Positions 27,325-36,554 are shown, counted from the first letter of the stretch. The stretch: 64,000 nucleotides of DNA from Salisaeta longa DSM 21114 (GCF_000419585.1 NZ_ATTH01000001.1:890005-954004); one strand, 5' to 3'. Notes: generated by a model from the sequence alone, not told the origin. Numbers and translations are program-made.

Positions 27325-28572
27325 TTATTCGCGTTGCGTCTTTGATCCCTTGAGCCCCCCGAGGTCGCGCGCAGCCAGCAGGTTGACATCGTACGTGCGC
27401 ACCCGTCCGTTGCGCTCGCGGTGCCGCCGCTGCGCAATCTCGATCATGCGATGCACCAGCTCATCAAACGGCACGCCCGAGGGCTCCCACAAGTAAAACG
27501 AGAAGGAGCCCGGAATGGTGTTGATCTCGTTGAAGTAGAGCGCGTCGGTGGCCTCATCAATCATGAAGTCGATGCGGGCCACGCCGGCACACTCGAACAA
27601 CTGAAACACAGTTTGCGCCATGTCCTGAATTTCCTTCGTTCGCTCGGCCGAAAGCTCTGCCGGGATGATGCGATCGAGCGCCGCCATGCCTTCCGCGGCC
27701 GGCCCCTGCTTCGCGCCGCCCGCTTTGTCTGATCCGTTCTGCTCCCGCATGTACTTGTCCTTGAACGAGAGCACCGCCGCATCCTCCGAAGCGACCGGCT
27801 CCTCCAGCACGCTCGTCGTCACCTCGTGCTGATCGCCCAGCACCGCGCAGTTGATCTCGCGCAGCGCCGTAACGGCCCGCTCCACGATGACCTTGTCGTC
27901 GTAGCGAAAGGCATCCTCAATGGCCGCATCGAGCGCCTCGCGGGTGGTTGCCTTCGCAATGCCAATGGACGAGCCGCAGCGGGCCGGCTTCACGATGACC
28001 GGATAGCCAAGCGCCGCCGCGCACTCGTCGAGCCGCGCCTCCTCCTGATATGCCCAGTCGTCCTCGCGCAGGCTCACAAAGTCGACGACCGGAACGCCGG
28101 CTGTGCGGCACAGCTTCTTCGACAGCACCTTGTCCATGCCCACCGCCGAGCCCAGCACGCCGCTGCCGGTGTACGGCACGTTGAACGTCTCGCAGAGGCC
28201 CTGCAGCCCGCCGTCCTCGCCCGCGCCGCCGTGCAACCCCAGCAGCATTACGTCGACGGTAAACCGGCGGGCCGCGCGCCAGGCGGGCACCGCATCGGGG
28301 CGTTCCCACAGCACGAGGCGCCCGTGGCCGTCCGGCTGCACCACCAGCGGCGTGGCCCCGTCGCGCAGGCGCGCCTGATCGCGGTAGGTGGCCACATCGA
28401 GCAGCGCATCGCCCGTGTACCAGGTGCCGTCTTTGGCAATGTAGAGCGGGAGGGGGGCGTAGCGGTCACGATCGAGCGCGTGCGCCGCCTGGAGCGCAGA
28501 GATGACGGAGACTTCGTGCTCGGGCGCCACCCCGCCCAGCACAACGCCCACGCGGGTTGGTGAGGAATCCAC
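27325..28572 (-). CDS. ddl: D-alanine--D-alanine ligase
   Basis: 415 residues of the ATP-grasp ligase that joins two D-Ala for peptidoglycan. VGVVLGGVAPEHEVSVISA is the N-terminal signature; LGLHGGAGEDGGLQGLCETF and PYTGSGVLGSAVGMDKVLSK are the domain 1-2 hallmarks; VIVKPARCGSSIGI is the ATP-grasp loop; and ARIDFMIDE and YFNEINTIPGSFSFYLW form the Mg-binding end. Length is above the usual 310-370 because of an insertion around LSFKDKYMREQNG. It is transcribed away from the CRISPR array. Confidence 0.95.
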   Translation of the reverse strand: MDSSPTRVGVVLGGVAPEHEVSVISALQAAHALDRDRYAPLPLYIAKDGTWYTGDALLDVATYRDQARLRDGATPLVVQPDGHGRLVLWERPDAVPAWRAARRFTVDVMLLGLHGGAGEDGGLQGLCETFNVPYTGSGVLGSAVGMDKVLSKKLCRTAGVPVVDFVSLREDDWAYQEEARLDECAAALGYPVIVKPARCGSSIGIAKATTREALDAAIEDAFRYDDKVIVERAVTALREINCAVLGDQHEVTTSVLEEPVASEDAAVLSFKDKYMREQNGSDKAGGAKQGPAAEGMAALDRIIPAELSAERTKEIQDMAQTVFQLFECAGVARIDFMIDEATDALYFNEINTIPGSFSFYLWEPSGVPFDELVHRMIEIAQRRHRERNGRVRTYDVNLLAARDLGGLKGSKTQRE

Positions 28573-28759
28573 AGCAGCAACTGGTTGATGAGAGCAAACG
28601 ACGGGCCTCTCATATTACCTGACGGCGGATGCGTTCTGTAAGCGGTACGTAAACCGCAACCGGCCGCCCCAGGATGTGGGCCGCGGGTGGGCGCCGCGCC
28701 GTCTTGTCACGGCGATGGACATAGGGTAGCGCTCAGGCACAGGGACGACGCGCCAAGGA

Positions 28760-29268
28760 CAATCCTCTTGGAATGGAGGCAAGACTTCCGACTTTGATGT
28801 GGAGCTTGAAAAAGCTTCTGCTGCCGAAGGTTGAGTTTCAATCCTCTTGGAATGGAGGCAAGACTTCCGACGAGGCCGTCGCGAAAGAACGGCGGAGCGC
28901 GCGCCAGTTCGGCCGTTTCAATCCTCTTGGAATGGAGGCAAGACTTCCGACTTGCGGATGTTGACAGGGGTTGGGTGACTCATAAGGATTAAGGTTTCAA
29001 TCCTCTTGGAATGGAGGCAAGACTTCCGACCACCCAGACCGGACAAATGATCGCAGGGAGTACACAACAGTTTCAATCCTCTTGGAATGGAGGCAAGACT
29101 TCCGACTCGACCGCGAGGACAAGCGGTCGAGGTATCTCAGCAGAGTCGGTCGGTTTCAATCCTCTTGGAATGGAGGCAAGACTTCCGACTAAATAGTTCT
29201 TCTTTCTTTCCTTGTTTTTTTTGTTATGATTGTTTCAATCCTCTTGGAATGGAGGCAAGACTTCCGAC
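28760..29268 (-). CRISPR. CRISPR array 1 (7 repeats, 6 spacers)
   Basis: A 37-bp repeat (plus strand: starts GTTTCAATCC, ends ACTTCCGAC) occurs at 28835, 28915, 28994, 29070, 29153 and 29232, with a seventh at 28760-28792 that lacks its first four bases. Spacers are 39-46 bp: 28793-28834, 28872-28914, 28952-28993, 29031-29069, 29107-29152, 29190-29231. Read on the minus strand the repeat ends ATTGAAAC, the usual crRNA 5' handle, and the leader is on the right (29269 on). The truncated repeat is therefore the oldest, trailer-end one. The newest spacer (29190-29231) is a very T-rich plus strand, unlike the others. Confidence 0.98.
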
Positions 29269-29800
29269 GGTACCTGAAAGAGAGGTGAATACCGGTGCGA
29301 AAGGCAGCGGTTGCGGCCGCTGCAGGCCGTTGGTCGTAGCACGGAGGCGTCATTTCCGCAGACCCTGTGCTAACATGCGCTTGCTTCATGGCTTTTAGTG
29401 AAGCCATCGTGAAGGCATTTTGCGCAACCCTATGTAAAAGAACACCTTGCGCGTGTGCCGCAGACCCCCCGCCTTGAGCGGACATTTTAGGTCTGCAACG
29501 CACGTTGAATTCAATGGCATAGCACTGATTTCAACGACACGCAAAAGCATGGTATATAAGCGGCTGGAGAATGTCAAGCGCCGCGGCCCGCTTTTTCTGT
29601 GCGGTGGGCTGACGGGCGCAGAGGGTTGCCCGGCTGCGGAGATTGCCCGGCTGGGGAGATTGCGCTTTCAAGCATGACCCAAGGGCCCCCACGTCGCCTT
29701 CGGCTCCTCGCAATGACAACAGTGGTTGATGTCAAAAACAAGGCGTCGATGGTTCAGATGGTTGTTCAGGGTGGTCTGCCCATCTGCACGCGCAACGCAC
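29269..29800 (-). promoter_or_regulatory. Leader of CRISPR array 1
   Basis: From GGTACCTGAAAGAGAGGTG onwards this 532-bp stretch is almost identical to the sequences following arrays 2 and 3. It has no gene. It carries the putative promoter 29549-29577. Its outer part overlaps a dispersed repeat family. Confidence 0.85.
29549..29577 (-). promoter_or_regulatory. Putative pre-crRNA promoter, array 1
   Basis: On the minus strand TTGACA (29572-29577), 17 bp, then TACCAT (29549-29554). It is positionally conserved in all three leaders, about 280 bp before the first repeat. Confidence 0.5.
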
Positions 29801-30065
29801 CAAAGCAGCAACCCCCTCCTTGTCATCGCGAGGAACGACCAGAGGGAGTGACGTGGCGATCTCCGTGTACAGGCAGAAACGCTTTGTTGCGGAGATTGCA
29901 CCTACGGCGTGACCTAACGGCCCCCACGCTCACCGCGTTCGCTCGCAATGAAAACAGCGGTTGATGAAAAACGGAGCGTTGATGGTTCAAATGGCCGTTC
30001 GGACCGGTTCGGCCATCTGCACGCGCAACGCATCAGAGGAACAAAAAGCAATGTGTCATCGCGGG
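29640..30065. repeat. Dispersed repeat, copy 1
   Basis: Carries blocks such as GCGGAGATTGC, CTCACCGCGTTCGCTCGCAA, GGAGCGTTGATGGTTC and TGTCATCGCGAGGAACGACC. The same blocks recur at 48190-48600, 51290-51475 and 60290-60735. It resembles widespread Bacteroidetes non-coding repeats of the TCATTGCGAGGA type. No gene is seen from 29269 to 30254. Confidence 0.65.
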
Positions 30066-30254
30066 GTCTGCGAAAAGCCGCCCCCCTAGTTGGCACCGTT
30101 CGCCGAATTCAGGACAGCCCCCTTGAATTCGAGGGGGCCCATCTTCTGCCAGCCGCTTGCGTGTGGGGGCCTCAGGCACGAAAACATCACCCAAGACGCG
30201 CCGTAGTATTTTCCGTATTGCATTCATCTTCACGCGCACTTCCCCGTTGCATGC

Positions 30255-31331
30255 ATGCCTACCGATGCTCCTCGCCCATCCACCGACAACTCCGTGCCAG
30301 CAGACGAGCCCTCCGTCTCCGGCACGTCCGCAACAGCCTCCAGCGACGTGCGACCGATTCGATGGATTGAGAACGAAGGTCTGCTCCGCGACGAGGGCGT
30401 GTTGCTTGGGCTCGCCGGCATGAGCGAAGAGCTGGCGCACAAAATTGACGTCATCCGGTCGTACTTTGCGCAGCACGAAGAAGCCGTGCGCCGGGGGCAT
30501 GCCCAGCTTGAAGCCCGCCATGCGCGGATTGAGGAGCAGATAGCCGACGTCACCGAACAGCTTGCCACGCTCGACCGCCAGATCGAGGCGCCGTCCATTC
30601 CCGCTGTAGACTGCCCCGACGGGGTGGGGCGTCATACCTTGTTGCGTTACGTGGTGGGAGCCGTGCTCACGCTCGCGCTGTGCGGCGCAACCCTCGTCTT
30701 TGTGCACACGCTGCTGGCTCCCTTATTTGCCAGGGCCTGGTGGGTAACCGCAAGCGTAGGCGGGGTAGGCTTCTTTGTAGCTTTTCAGCCCACCTCGTGG
30801 ATGTACACCAACCGTGCCGCGCATCAGGCCCCATCGGATGCCCCCGAGCCCTGGAAGACCCAATTGGCAACGTTTGGGTTGCCCGTAGCAGCAGCGTTGT
30901 TCGTGAGCGTATGGACGTACGAACCCCTTGGCGCGCTAAAGAGCATCAGCGTGTTTGTATTTCTTGCCTTCGCATTCCTGTTTGGCGGACAGCTGCTCCT
31001 CAGCCTGTTGCCGCGGCTGTCGCTGCTCCGCCGGGTGCTGTGGCACGACGTGCGCGTGTGGTGGGCGCGCCGGCAGGCCCGCAAGCGCCGCCGCCAGCTC
31101 CGCGAGCAAACGCTCGGCCCGTTGCAGGATCAGGACGCCTGGCTGCAGGAGGAAAAGGCCCGGCTGCGCACCCCCGCAACGGTAGCCGCAGAGCGCGACG
31201 CATGCATCGCCACCCTCCGCAGCGAATACGCCCTAGCGCGCCAGGCCATCGAGGCCGGCATCCTCAGCGCGCGCACCGCCGATCAGATCCTACGCACCAG
31301 CCCCAACCCCACAAATGCGAGAATGGATTAG
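30255..31331 (+). CDS. Coiled-coil four-helix membrane protein, subunit A of three-gene cassette
   Basis: 358 residues, no family recognised. Layout: disordered Ser/Asp/Pro start (1-35), coiled coil at about 60-115 (HEEAVRRGHAQLEARHARIE), then four TM segments (LLRYVVGAVLTLALCGATLV; WWVTASVGGVGFFVAF; TFGLPVAAALFVSVWTY; ISVFVFLAFAFLFGGQLLL), then a highly basic helical tail (RRQARKRRRQLREQ). Termini are probably cytoplasmic. The next gene overlaps its stop by 17 bp and has the same layout, so the two probably form a heteromer. It lies in front of the cas operon and in the same direction, 450 bp beyond the leader of array 1. Confidence 0.72.
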   Translation: MPTDAPRPSTDNSVPADEPSVSGTSATASSDVRPIRWIENEGLLRDEGVLLGLAGMSEELAHKIDVIRSYFAQHEEAVRRGHAQLEARHARIEEQIADVTEQLATLDRQIEAPSIPAVDCPDGVGRHTLLRYVVGAVLTLALCGATLVFVHTLLAPLFARAWWVTASVGGVGFFVAFQPTSWMYTNRAAHQAPSDAPEPWKTQLATFGLPVAAALFVSVWTYEPLGALKSISVFVFLAFAFLFGGQLLLSLLPRLSLLRRVLWHDVRVWWARRQARKRRRQLREQTLGPLQDQDAWLQEEKARLRTPATVAAERDACIATLRSEYALARQAIEAGILSARTADQILRTSPNPTNARMD

Positions 31332-32940
31332 GAACCAGTGGAACGACTGGGTTGGCCGCAACGCCCCCGCCGATGCCTCGCCGGAGGCCGCCGACAAGGA
31401 GACGCCGGCGCCCGCAGCAGGCGATGATTCGGGGCCGGCCACTGCCGAAGACCCTGCGCCGCTTACGCACCGGTCGCGACGCGCCCCCAACGAGTTGCTC
31501 GGTTACACCTACACGCTACGTACAAAGGACGAGCCGAACCCCGAGCGGCCTTTTGCACACGGCTTTGTGGACGGACTGGAGCAGGTGGAGCGCGCGCCGT
31601 TTGAGCGGCTGGTGACCCTCTCGGAGGAAGAGCAGCGGTTGACCGGAGCGCTCAACGCACTGCGCGAGCGACGCGCCACGCTAGAGACCTACCGCGACAC
31701 GCACCGGTCGAAGCGCGAGGCCATTGCCCGTGCCACCGACGAGCTGGCGTACGTAACCGACGACCTGGAAGCCGCCGAGGCCCGCGCCGCCGCGCTGCAA
31801 GAAAAGGTGGAGGCCACCGCGCCGCACGACCCCGCGCCCGAAGCGCGCGAACACGCGCCCCGGCGGGGGTCCATCGCGTATGCGCTGCTGTATAGCATCG
31901 CCGGACTCGTCTTTATCGCGGGCGACGTAATCATGTCGCGGGAGGTTGTGTCGCGGGCGCTGCGCCTACAGGGCGAGGTAGAGCCGTGGATCTTTGCCGT
32001 GGGCTTGGCGATGCTGGCGGTGCTCATGAAGCCCGCCTACGACCGGCTCGTGGAAAAGCCCTACTGGGAGGGGCGAACGACCGTCTTCCGCCGTGTCATT
32101 GTGGGCGGCGCGTTGGCGGCGGCGGTAACGCTCGGCGTGCTTGGCGGCTTCCGCGCCTTTGCGTTCGAAACCAACCAGACGATTCGCCGCTTGCAAAGCG
32201 AGCAGCAGAGTGTCGTACAGCAGGGCAACGTGGAGGCTGCAACAGCCATTGGCCAACAGGTGTCGCAGTTGCAGGAGAGCATTGCCGGTAGCTGGTGGGG
32301 CTTTCTGTCGTTTGTGCTTTCGGGCGTACTCTTTGCCGCCGCTGGGGCCGTGTGTTTGGGCATTGGCCTACATCACGGGCGCGACTGGTACCACCGATCG
32401 TTGCGTCCTTTGTGGATGCAACGTAAGCAGAAAAAGGCCCATCGGCAGCATCAGGAAAAGCTCCAGACGGCAAAGGCCGCACGCGACGCCCTGAAAGACA
32501 AGATGCGGCATCTCACAACCGAGATCACCGGCGCCCAAGCCGCCCTAGAGGCCCTTCCCCCGCTCGACGAAGTGCAGGCGTCCTTAAAAGACCTGCGGCG
32601 CGAGGCCGAGCGCCTGCGCGCCGCCCGCGCCCTTGCACGCAGCAATGCCGGCATCGACGCCTATCGCAACGGGTATGCCCTGGCAAACGGCATGTTTGAG
32701 ACATCGAGCCCCGACGACACCGCCACAGAGCATGTAACGTCGAGCCGCATCGCGGGCGACGGCAGCGCCACCGATCCGCCGCTCGCGCCCAACGATCCGG
32801 CGGCCCCGGAACCTGCGGACGGCGATGATGACGATGCAGCCGCAGACAACAAACCCGCGGCCATGGACCAGAACCGCACCACAAACAAGCGACGCCCCTT
32901 CCTGGCGCTGCGCGATGCCATCGCCAACCACCGCCCATAG
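31315..32940 (+). CDS. Coiled-coil four-helix membrane protein, subunit B
   Basis: 541 residues, overlapping the previous gene by 17 bp. Layout: disordered A/P/D-rich start, long coiled coil at about 95-165 (ERRATLETYRDTHRSKREAI), then four TM segments (IAYALLYSIAGLVFIAGDVI; PWIFAVGLAMLAVLMKPAYD; RRVIVGGALAAAVTLGVLGG; GFLSFVLSGVLFAAAGAVCL). A periplasmic helical loop lies between TM3 and TM4 (QTIRRLQSEQQSVVQQGNVE), followed by a second coiled coil and an acidic tail. The same order as subunit A, but with longer coils, suggests partner proteins of one membrane complex. Function is unknown. Confidence 0.72.
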   Translation: MREWIRNQWNDWVGRNAPADASPEAADKETPAPAAGDDSGPATAEDPAPLTHRSRRAPNELLGYTYTLRTKDEPNPERPFAHGFVDGLEQVERAPFERLVTLSEEEQRLTGALNALRERRATLETYRDTHRSKREAIARATDELAYVTDDLEAAEARAAALQEKVEATAPHDPAPEAREHAPRRGSIAYALLYSIAGLVFIAGDVIMSREVVSRALRLQGEVEPWIFAVGLAMLAVLMKPAYDRLVEKPYWEGRTTVFRRVIVGGALAAAVTLGVLGGFRAFAFETNQTIRRLQSEQQSVVQQGNVEAATAIGQQVSQLQESIAGSWWGFLSFVLSGVLFAAAGAVCLGIGLHHGRDWYHRSLRPLWMQRKQKKAHRQHQEKLQTAKAARDALKDKMRHLTTEITGAQAALEALPPLDEVQASLKDLRREAERLRAARALARSNAGIDAYRNGYALANGMFETSSPDDTATEHVTSSRIAGDGSATDPPLAPNDPAAPEPADGDDDDAAADNKPAAMDQNRTTNKRRPFLALRDAIANHRP

Positions 32941-32989
32941 GGTCGTCCGGTTCTCCCGTTTTACTCCGTACGTTCTCTTTCCCCAAGCG

Positions 32990-33799
32990 ATGACCATGCC
33001 TCGTTTTTTGTCTCGCATGCGCACGCTCATCTGTCTTGCCGCCATGCTTTTCGTTGCGGGGGCCTGCAACGGCACCCCCGATCCAGAGCACATCGACGTG
33101 TCTACCCCCGGCGTTCAGCAGGTGCTGGTGTTTGTGGACGCAAGCGCAAGCGCCGGTAACGTCTCCACATTGCCCAGCGTTTATCGCGACTCGCTTCGGG
33201 CCGTGATCAAAAAGCGGCTTACCGAGCCCCGCGACCGCATCAGCATCTTTCCTGTGCACGCCAAGACGACCAGCAAGGTGGGGCGGTGGGACATGCGCAA
33301 CACCGTACGTCGCCCGAAGTGGTCTTCCTTTGCGCAAGACCGGCGGTCGCGCAAGCTGATGTACGAAAGCAAGGTGCAGTCTTTTCTCAAACGCGCCCAG
33401 GAGCAGGCCGTCCGGCACGCCCGTGCCCTATACACCGACCGCAATTTTGAGCAATGGACCGACCTGTGGGGAACGCTGCAGGTTATCAGCGAAGAAGCGC
33501 AGCCCAAGAAGGGCCCCGTACGCGTGTACTACTTCAGCGATATGTTTGAGAGCGTACCCGGCGCCAAGCGTCGCAACTTTGAGCGTGTGCCGCCCACAAA
33601 CAAAGCGCAAGCCCAGCGGTGGGCCGCGCGCGACGCGGAGCGCATCAAGCAGCAATTGTCGCTGCAGCCCTCGGTGCTTCGGAACGTGAAGGTGCGCGTC
33701 CTGCCCGGCCCGCTGGCTGCCAAAGACCACGCCCTGGCCGTCAAGATGTACTGGATGCGTCTGTTTGAGGCGCTGGGCATGCAGGCCACCTACAACTGA
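32990..33799 (+). CDS. VWA-like lipoprotein, subunit C
   Basis: 269 residues from MTMPRFLSRM. The lipobox is LFVAGAC, so it is lipid-anchored and periplasmic or outer-membrane. A VWA-like fold is suggested by QQVLVFVDASASAGNVS (DxSxS MIDAS start), then DSLRAVIKKRLTEPRDRISI, then the later strand VRVYYFSDMFES, which would supply the third metal-binding acid. The last part is basic and helical. It starts 50 bp after subunit B. The set (two coiled-coil membrane proteins and a VWA lipoprotein) suggests an envelope-spanning complex. No known system was matched. Confidence 0.7.
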   Translation: MTMPRFLSRMRTLICLAAMLFVAGACNGTPDPEHIDVSTPGVQQVLVFVDASASAGNVSTLPSVYRDSLRAVIKKRLTEPRDRISIFPVHAKTTSKVGRWDMRNTVRRPKWSSFAQDRRSRKLMYESKVQSFLKRAQEQAVRHARALYTDRNFEQWTDLWGTLQVISEEAQPKKGPVRVYYFSDMFESVPGAKRRNFERVPPTNKAQAQRWAARDAERIKQQLSLQPSVLRNVKVRVLPGPLAAKDHALAVKMYWMRLFEALGMQATYN

Positions 33800-33844
33800 C
33801 GAGCGCGCACGCACGCCGCAGCAATGGTCATGGGCATTTTTTTC

Positions 33845-33873
33845 TTGACACTCCAGATGCTACGGCATAAATT
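33845..33873 (+). promoter_or_regulatory. Putative promoter of the type III-D operon
   Basis: TTGACA (33845-33850), 17 bp, then TAAATT (33868-33873), giving a 5' leader of about 110 nt before cas10. The same TTGACA-17-TAxxxT form appears in the three array leaders. It lies just after the VWA gene, so the membrane cassette and the cas operon are probably separate transcripts. Confidence 0.55.
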
Positions 33874-33991
33874 AATTACCGGTTTTATTGCCAAATAGCC
33901 TTTTGTACGTGTTTCCGTAGCCTCACAGGGTTAAAGCACGTGGAAGTAGTCTTTCCTATCTCGTTACCGCTTCCCCTATCCTGCTCCAATT

Positions 33992-35629
33992 ATGGACGAG
34001 CAATTTTCGCATCTTGTACAAGTCGAAATTGGTGGTGTACAATCATACATCTTCAATGGAAGCCGGCTCCGAGAGTGGCGGGGGGCCAGTGCACTGCTCG
34101 ACAAGGCAGAGCGCGTCGACATTTCGACAACCATAGCGGATCTGTCTGACCAAGCAACGATTTTGCGTCAGGGGGGCGGTGTTGTGGTGATCGGTGTGCA
34201 TCCTGGCGGCGATCCGTCTCGGGTACAACAAGCCATCACGGATGCTTATCGCCGCGCAGCACCTGGCGCCGATGTGTATGGTGCGCAGATACCGCTGTCC
34301 GGCACCACCGCCAAAGAAGTGCAAGCAGCACTTTCGAAACTGGCGTTTGCGGTGGAGCGCAATCGCGGGGTAAGCCTGGCACCTGATATGCACGGTGCCC
34401 TTCTCGGTCCTATGGAGCGTCCATGCGATAGCTGTGGAGAACGGCCGGCTGCTGTGGCTACTGAAATTGCAGACGATGGGCGTTTGGTTTGTACCATCTG
34501 CGACCACAAAGGGCGGTACGGGGGCAACGTGCGCCGGGGAGACGCATCGGCGAGCGTTCTAGAGCGCTTCCAACGGTATTTGGAGACGCAAGACGAAGAC
34601 GCAGCCGCAGGTTTCCGGGTACAGCCTAAGCACATAGCCTCGAACCTGCCTGATGACTTAAACGCCATCGCGGAAACCGGAGATGCGCTTGCTCTCATTC
34701 AAGCAGATGGAAACAGCCTTGGCAAAACCGTACAGTCCCTTACATCTCTTGCGCAGTATGAAGCATTGGCCGACCGCATTGCACGCGCTGTAGAGGAATC
34801 CGTGTTCGAGACGCTTGCCCAGCACGGCCCTCAGCCCAGAGCAAACGGAAAAGCCGTGCTTCCGTGGGAGATTCTATTCCTTGGCGGCGATGACATCCTG
34901 ATTGCAACCGCCGATACCATTGCTGTCGACGTTATCTCGTCGCTTATACAAAGCATTGAGACACGAACACGCGAGGTTTTTGCAGCCCCGCCCTTGGATG
35001 CGCTCGACCGGTCGTTTTTGTCGGTGGGTGCCGGGCTCGTTGTTGCCGACGCCCACGTTCCCATTGCTACCCTGCGGACGCTGGCCCACGACCTGGAACG
35101 TGAAGCGAAAAAACGAACGTACAGGCGTCAGAACGAAAGCAAAGCCGATGCTGAAATCAGCACAGTTGACTTTCACCGAATCACAGGTTCGGGAAGTGCC
35201 TCCATCAACAAAATTAGGACGCAGGCCCTTACGCCGCAGCGCGCCGCAACATACGAGGCGGTGCAATTGACGAAACGGCCGTTTACTTTGGAAGAGTTAC
35301 GAGACGTTGTAGCAGTTGCAAATGCGTGGAAGTCTGCAGGCCTGCCAAACAACAAGCTGCACGCGCTCCGGCAAAGCGTATTCGAGAGCCCATCCGAGGC
35401 GATGCGTACCTGGACCCACACCGTCGGCCGCAGTTCAAGCCAACATGCTGAGGCTTGGATGGACTTCCATCGCTTATTGGAGTCCGCTGATGACGCTACT
35501 AGCATACGGCCTCCGTTTGTGATCACGGCGACGGACGGCGCTTCAGAAAACAGCGCAAATGGCGATAAGAAGTGCTTGGAGGCTGCTACGCCTTTGTTGG
35601 ATGTGCTTGACATCCACGCGCTTCTCTAG
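33992..35629 (+). CDS. cas10: Cas10, HD-less, type III-D
   Basis: 545 residues. The protein opens directly in the first Palm domain (HLVQVEIGGVQSYIFNGSRL), with no HD nuclease domain. A treble-clef zinc site follows (CDSCGE at 145-148, CTIC at 167-170). The second Palm/cyclase domain has the metal loop ALIQADGNSLGKTVQ (D at about 239) and GGDD at 298-301 (FLGGDDILIA). It should therefore make cyclic oligoadenylate when target RNA is bound, but not cut ssDNA. It ends with a helical D4-like domain. It is first in an operon of eleven genes. HD loss is known among III-D and some III-B Cas10 proteins. Confidence 0.92.
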   Translation: MDEQFSHLVQVEIGGVQSYIFNGSRLREWRGASALLDKAERVDISTTIADLSDQATILRQGGGVVVIGVHPGGDPSRVQQAITDAYRRAAPGADVYGAQIPLSGTTAKEVQAALSKLAFAVERNRGVSLAPDMHGALLGPMERPCDSCGERPAAVATEIADDGRLVCTICDHKGRYGGNVRRGDASASVLERFQRYLETQDEDAAAGFRVQPKHIASNLPDDLNAIAETGDALALIQADGNSLGKTVQSLTSLAQYEALADRIARAVEESVFETLAQHGPQPRANGKAVLPWEILFLGGDDILIATADTIAVDVISSLIQSIETRTREVFAAPPLDALDRSFLSVGAGLVVADAHVPIATLRTLAHDLEREAKKRTYRRQNESKADAEISTVDFHRITGSGSASINKIRTQALTPQRAATYEAVQLTKRPFTLEELRDVVAVANAWKSAGLPNNKLHALRQSVFESPSEAMRTWTHTVGRSSSQHAEAWMDFHRLLESADDATSIRPPFVITATDGASENSANGDKKCLEAATPLLDVLDIHALL

Positions 35630-35669
35630 TCCTCAGACGCCCAGTGCCCCCATACCTTTCGCCTAACCG

Positions 35670-36500
35670 ATGCCTATGTCTGATCTCCATCACGTTTCGA
35701 TAGGGCTGACGCTCGCCTTTGACGGTGCCACGCACCTTGGCACCGGACGGGCCGAGGGATTGCTCAACCGCACCGTGTCACGCAGCGCCAACGGGCAACC
35801 TTATGTCCCGGGATCGGCGCTCAAGGGCGCACTTCGCATGACTGCTGAACGCATCACCCAACAGTTAAACCACTGCTTGCATGCACCGGGGCTTTCGCCG
35901 TCGGAGCGCTTGGGCTATCAGCGGCGCGGGGACGCTATCCTCGATACGCCTTGCCGCGGGCCACGCCCTGAAGAGATGTGCCAGAGCGAGACGCCTTGCA
36001 TTGTGTGTCGCCTGTTTGGAAATGTGTTTACGGGCAGCCGTCTCCATGTCGATGACGCGTATCCCGTCTCCACCGCTTTCCAAAAGAGCCTTCAGAAATT
36101 ACGTGAGCGCCAGAATGATGGCGCCTCTGCGGGACGGTCCAGGTTTGGTACGGTCGACGTCATCACGCGGCTTTCCGTTGACCGGCGCCGCAAGGGTGCA
36201 AAGTCTGGTGCGCTATTCACCAGCGAATACAGCCGGCCCGAAATGCCTTTCGAAACCCGCATCGAAGGTTCCATTCCCCTGCATCCCCTTGGGGAAGATG
36301 GGGCGCCCGCTGAGCTGGTGCTGCTCGCCGCCACGTTGGCTGCCACTGATCAGGTTGGTGGTGAAGCGAGCACCGGGCATGGCCGCTGTACAATTAAAAC
36401 TGAAACGATCAAGGTCGACGGTACAGCACCGTCTTACGGTGTCGATGCCCTGTTAGCCAAGGAAGCGCTCGAACAGCTCGCCTGGTCGCGTCTCATATAG
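35670..36500 (+). CDS. Csm3/Csx7-like RAMP protein (Cas7)
   Basis: 276 residues. The RAMP core is YVPGSALKGALRMTAE, CIVCRLFGN (zinc CxxC), TVDVITRLSVDRRRKGAKSG with ALFTSEYS, and the Gly-rich end GGEASTGHGRCTIKTE. It is a backbone subunit that binds crRNA. The Asp that in Csm3 cuts target RNA every 6 nt lies about 12 residues before PY(I/V)PGS. Here that place reads LLNRTVSRS with Asn, so this copy is probably not a slicer. I chose ATG 35670; a second ATG is two codons on (MSDLHHV). Confidence 0.87.
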   Translation: MPMSDLHHVSIGLTLAFDGATHLGTGRAEGLLNRTVSRSANGQPYVPGSALKGALRMTAERITQQLNHCLHAPGLSPSERLGYQRRGDAILDTPCRGPRPEEMCQSETPCIVCRLFGNVFTGSRLHVDDAYPVSTAFQKSLQKLRERQNDGASAGRSRFGTVDVITRLSVDRRRKGAKSGALFTSEYSRPEMPFETRIEGSIPLHPLGEDGAPAELVLLAATLAATDQVGGEASTGHGRCTIKTETIKVDGTAPSYGVDALLAKEALEQLAWSRLI

Positions 36501-36554
36501 TCCGTTCGTCTGGGAGCGCCTGCTCATCTTATTTCTCTCTCGGTTCTCTGGAGT

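Noticed and set aside
28773-29398. Short frames reading MEARLPT... across the arrays
   Set aside because: These are translations of the CRISPR repeat (AATGGAGGCAAGACTTCCG) and are not genes.
33992-35629. HD domain missed because of a wrong start in cas10
   Set aside because: The region upstream of 33992 holds the promoter-like site and AT-rich non-coding sequence, with no open frame carrying an HD motif.
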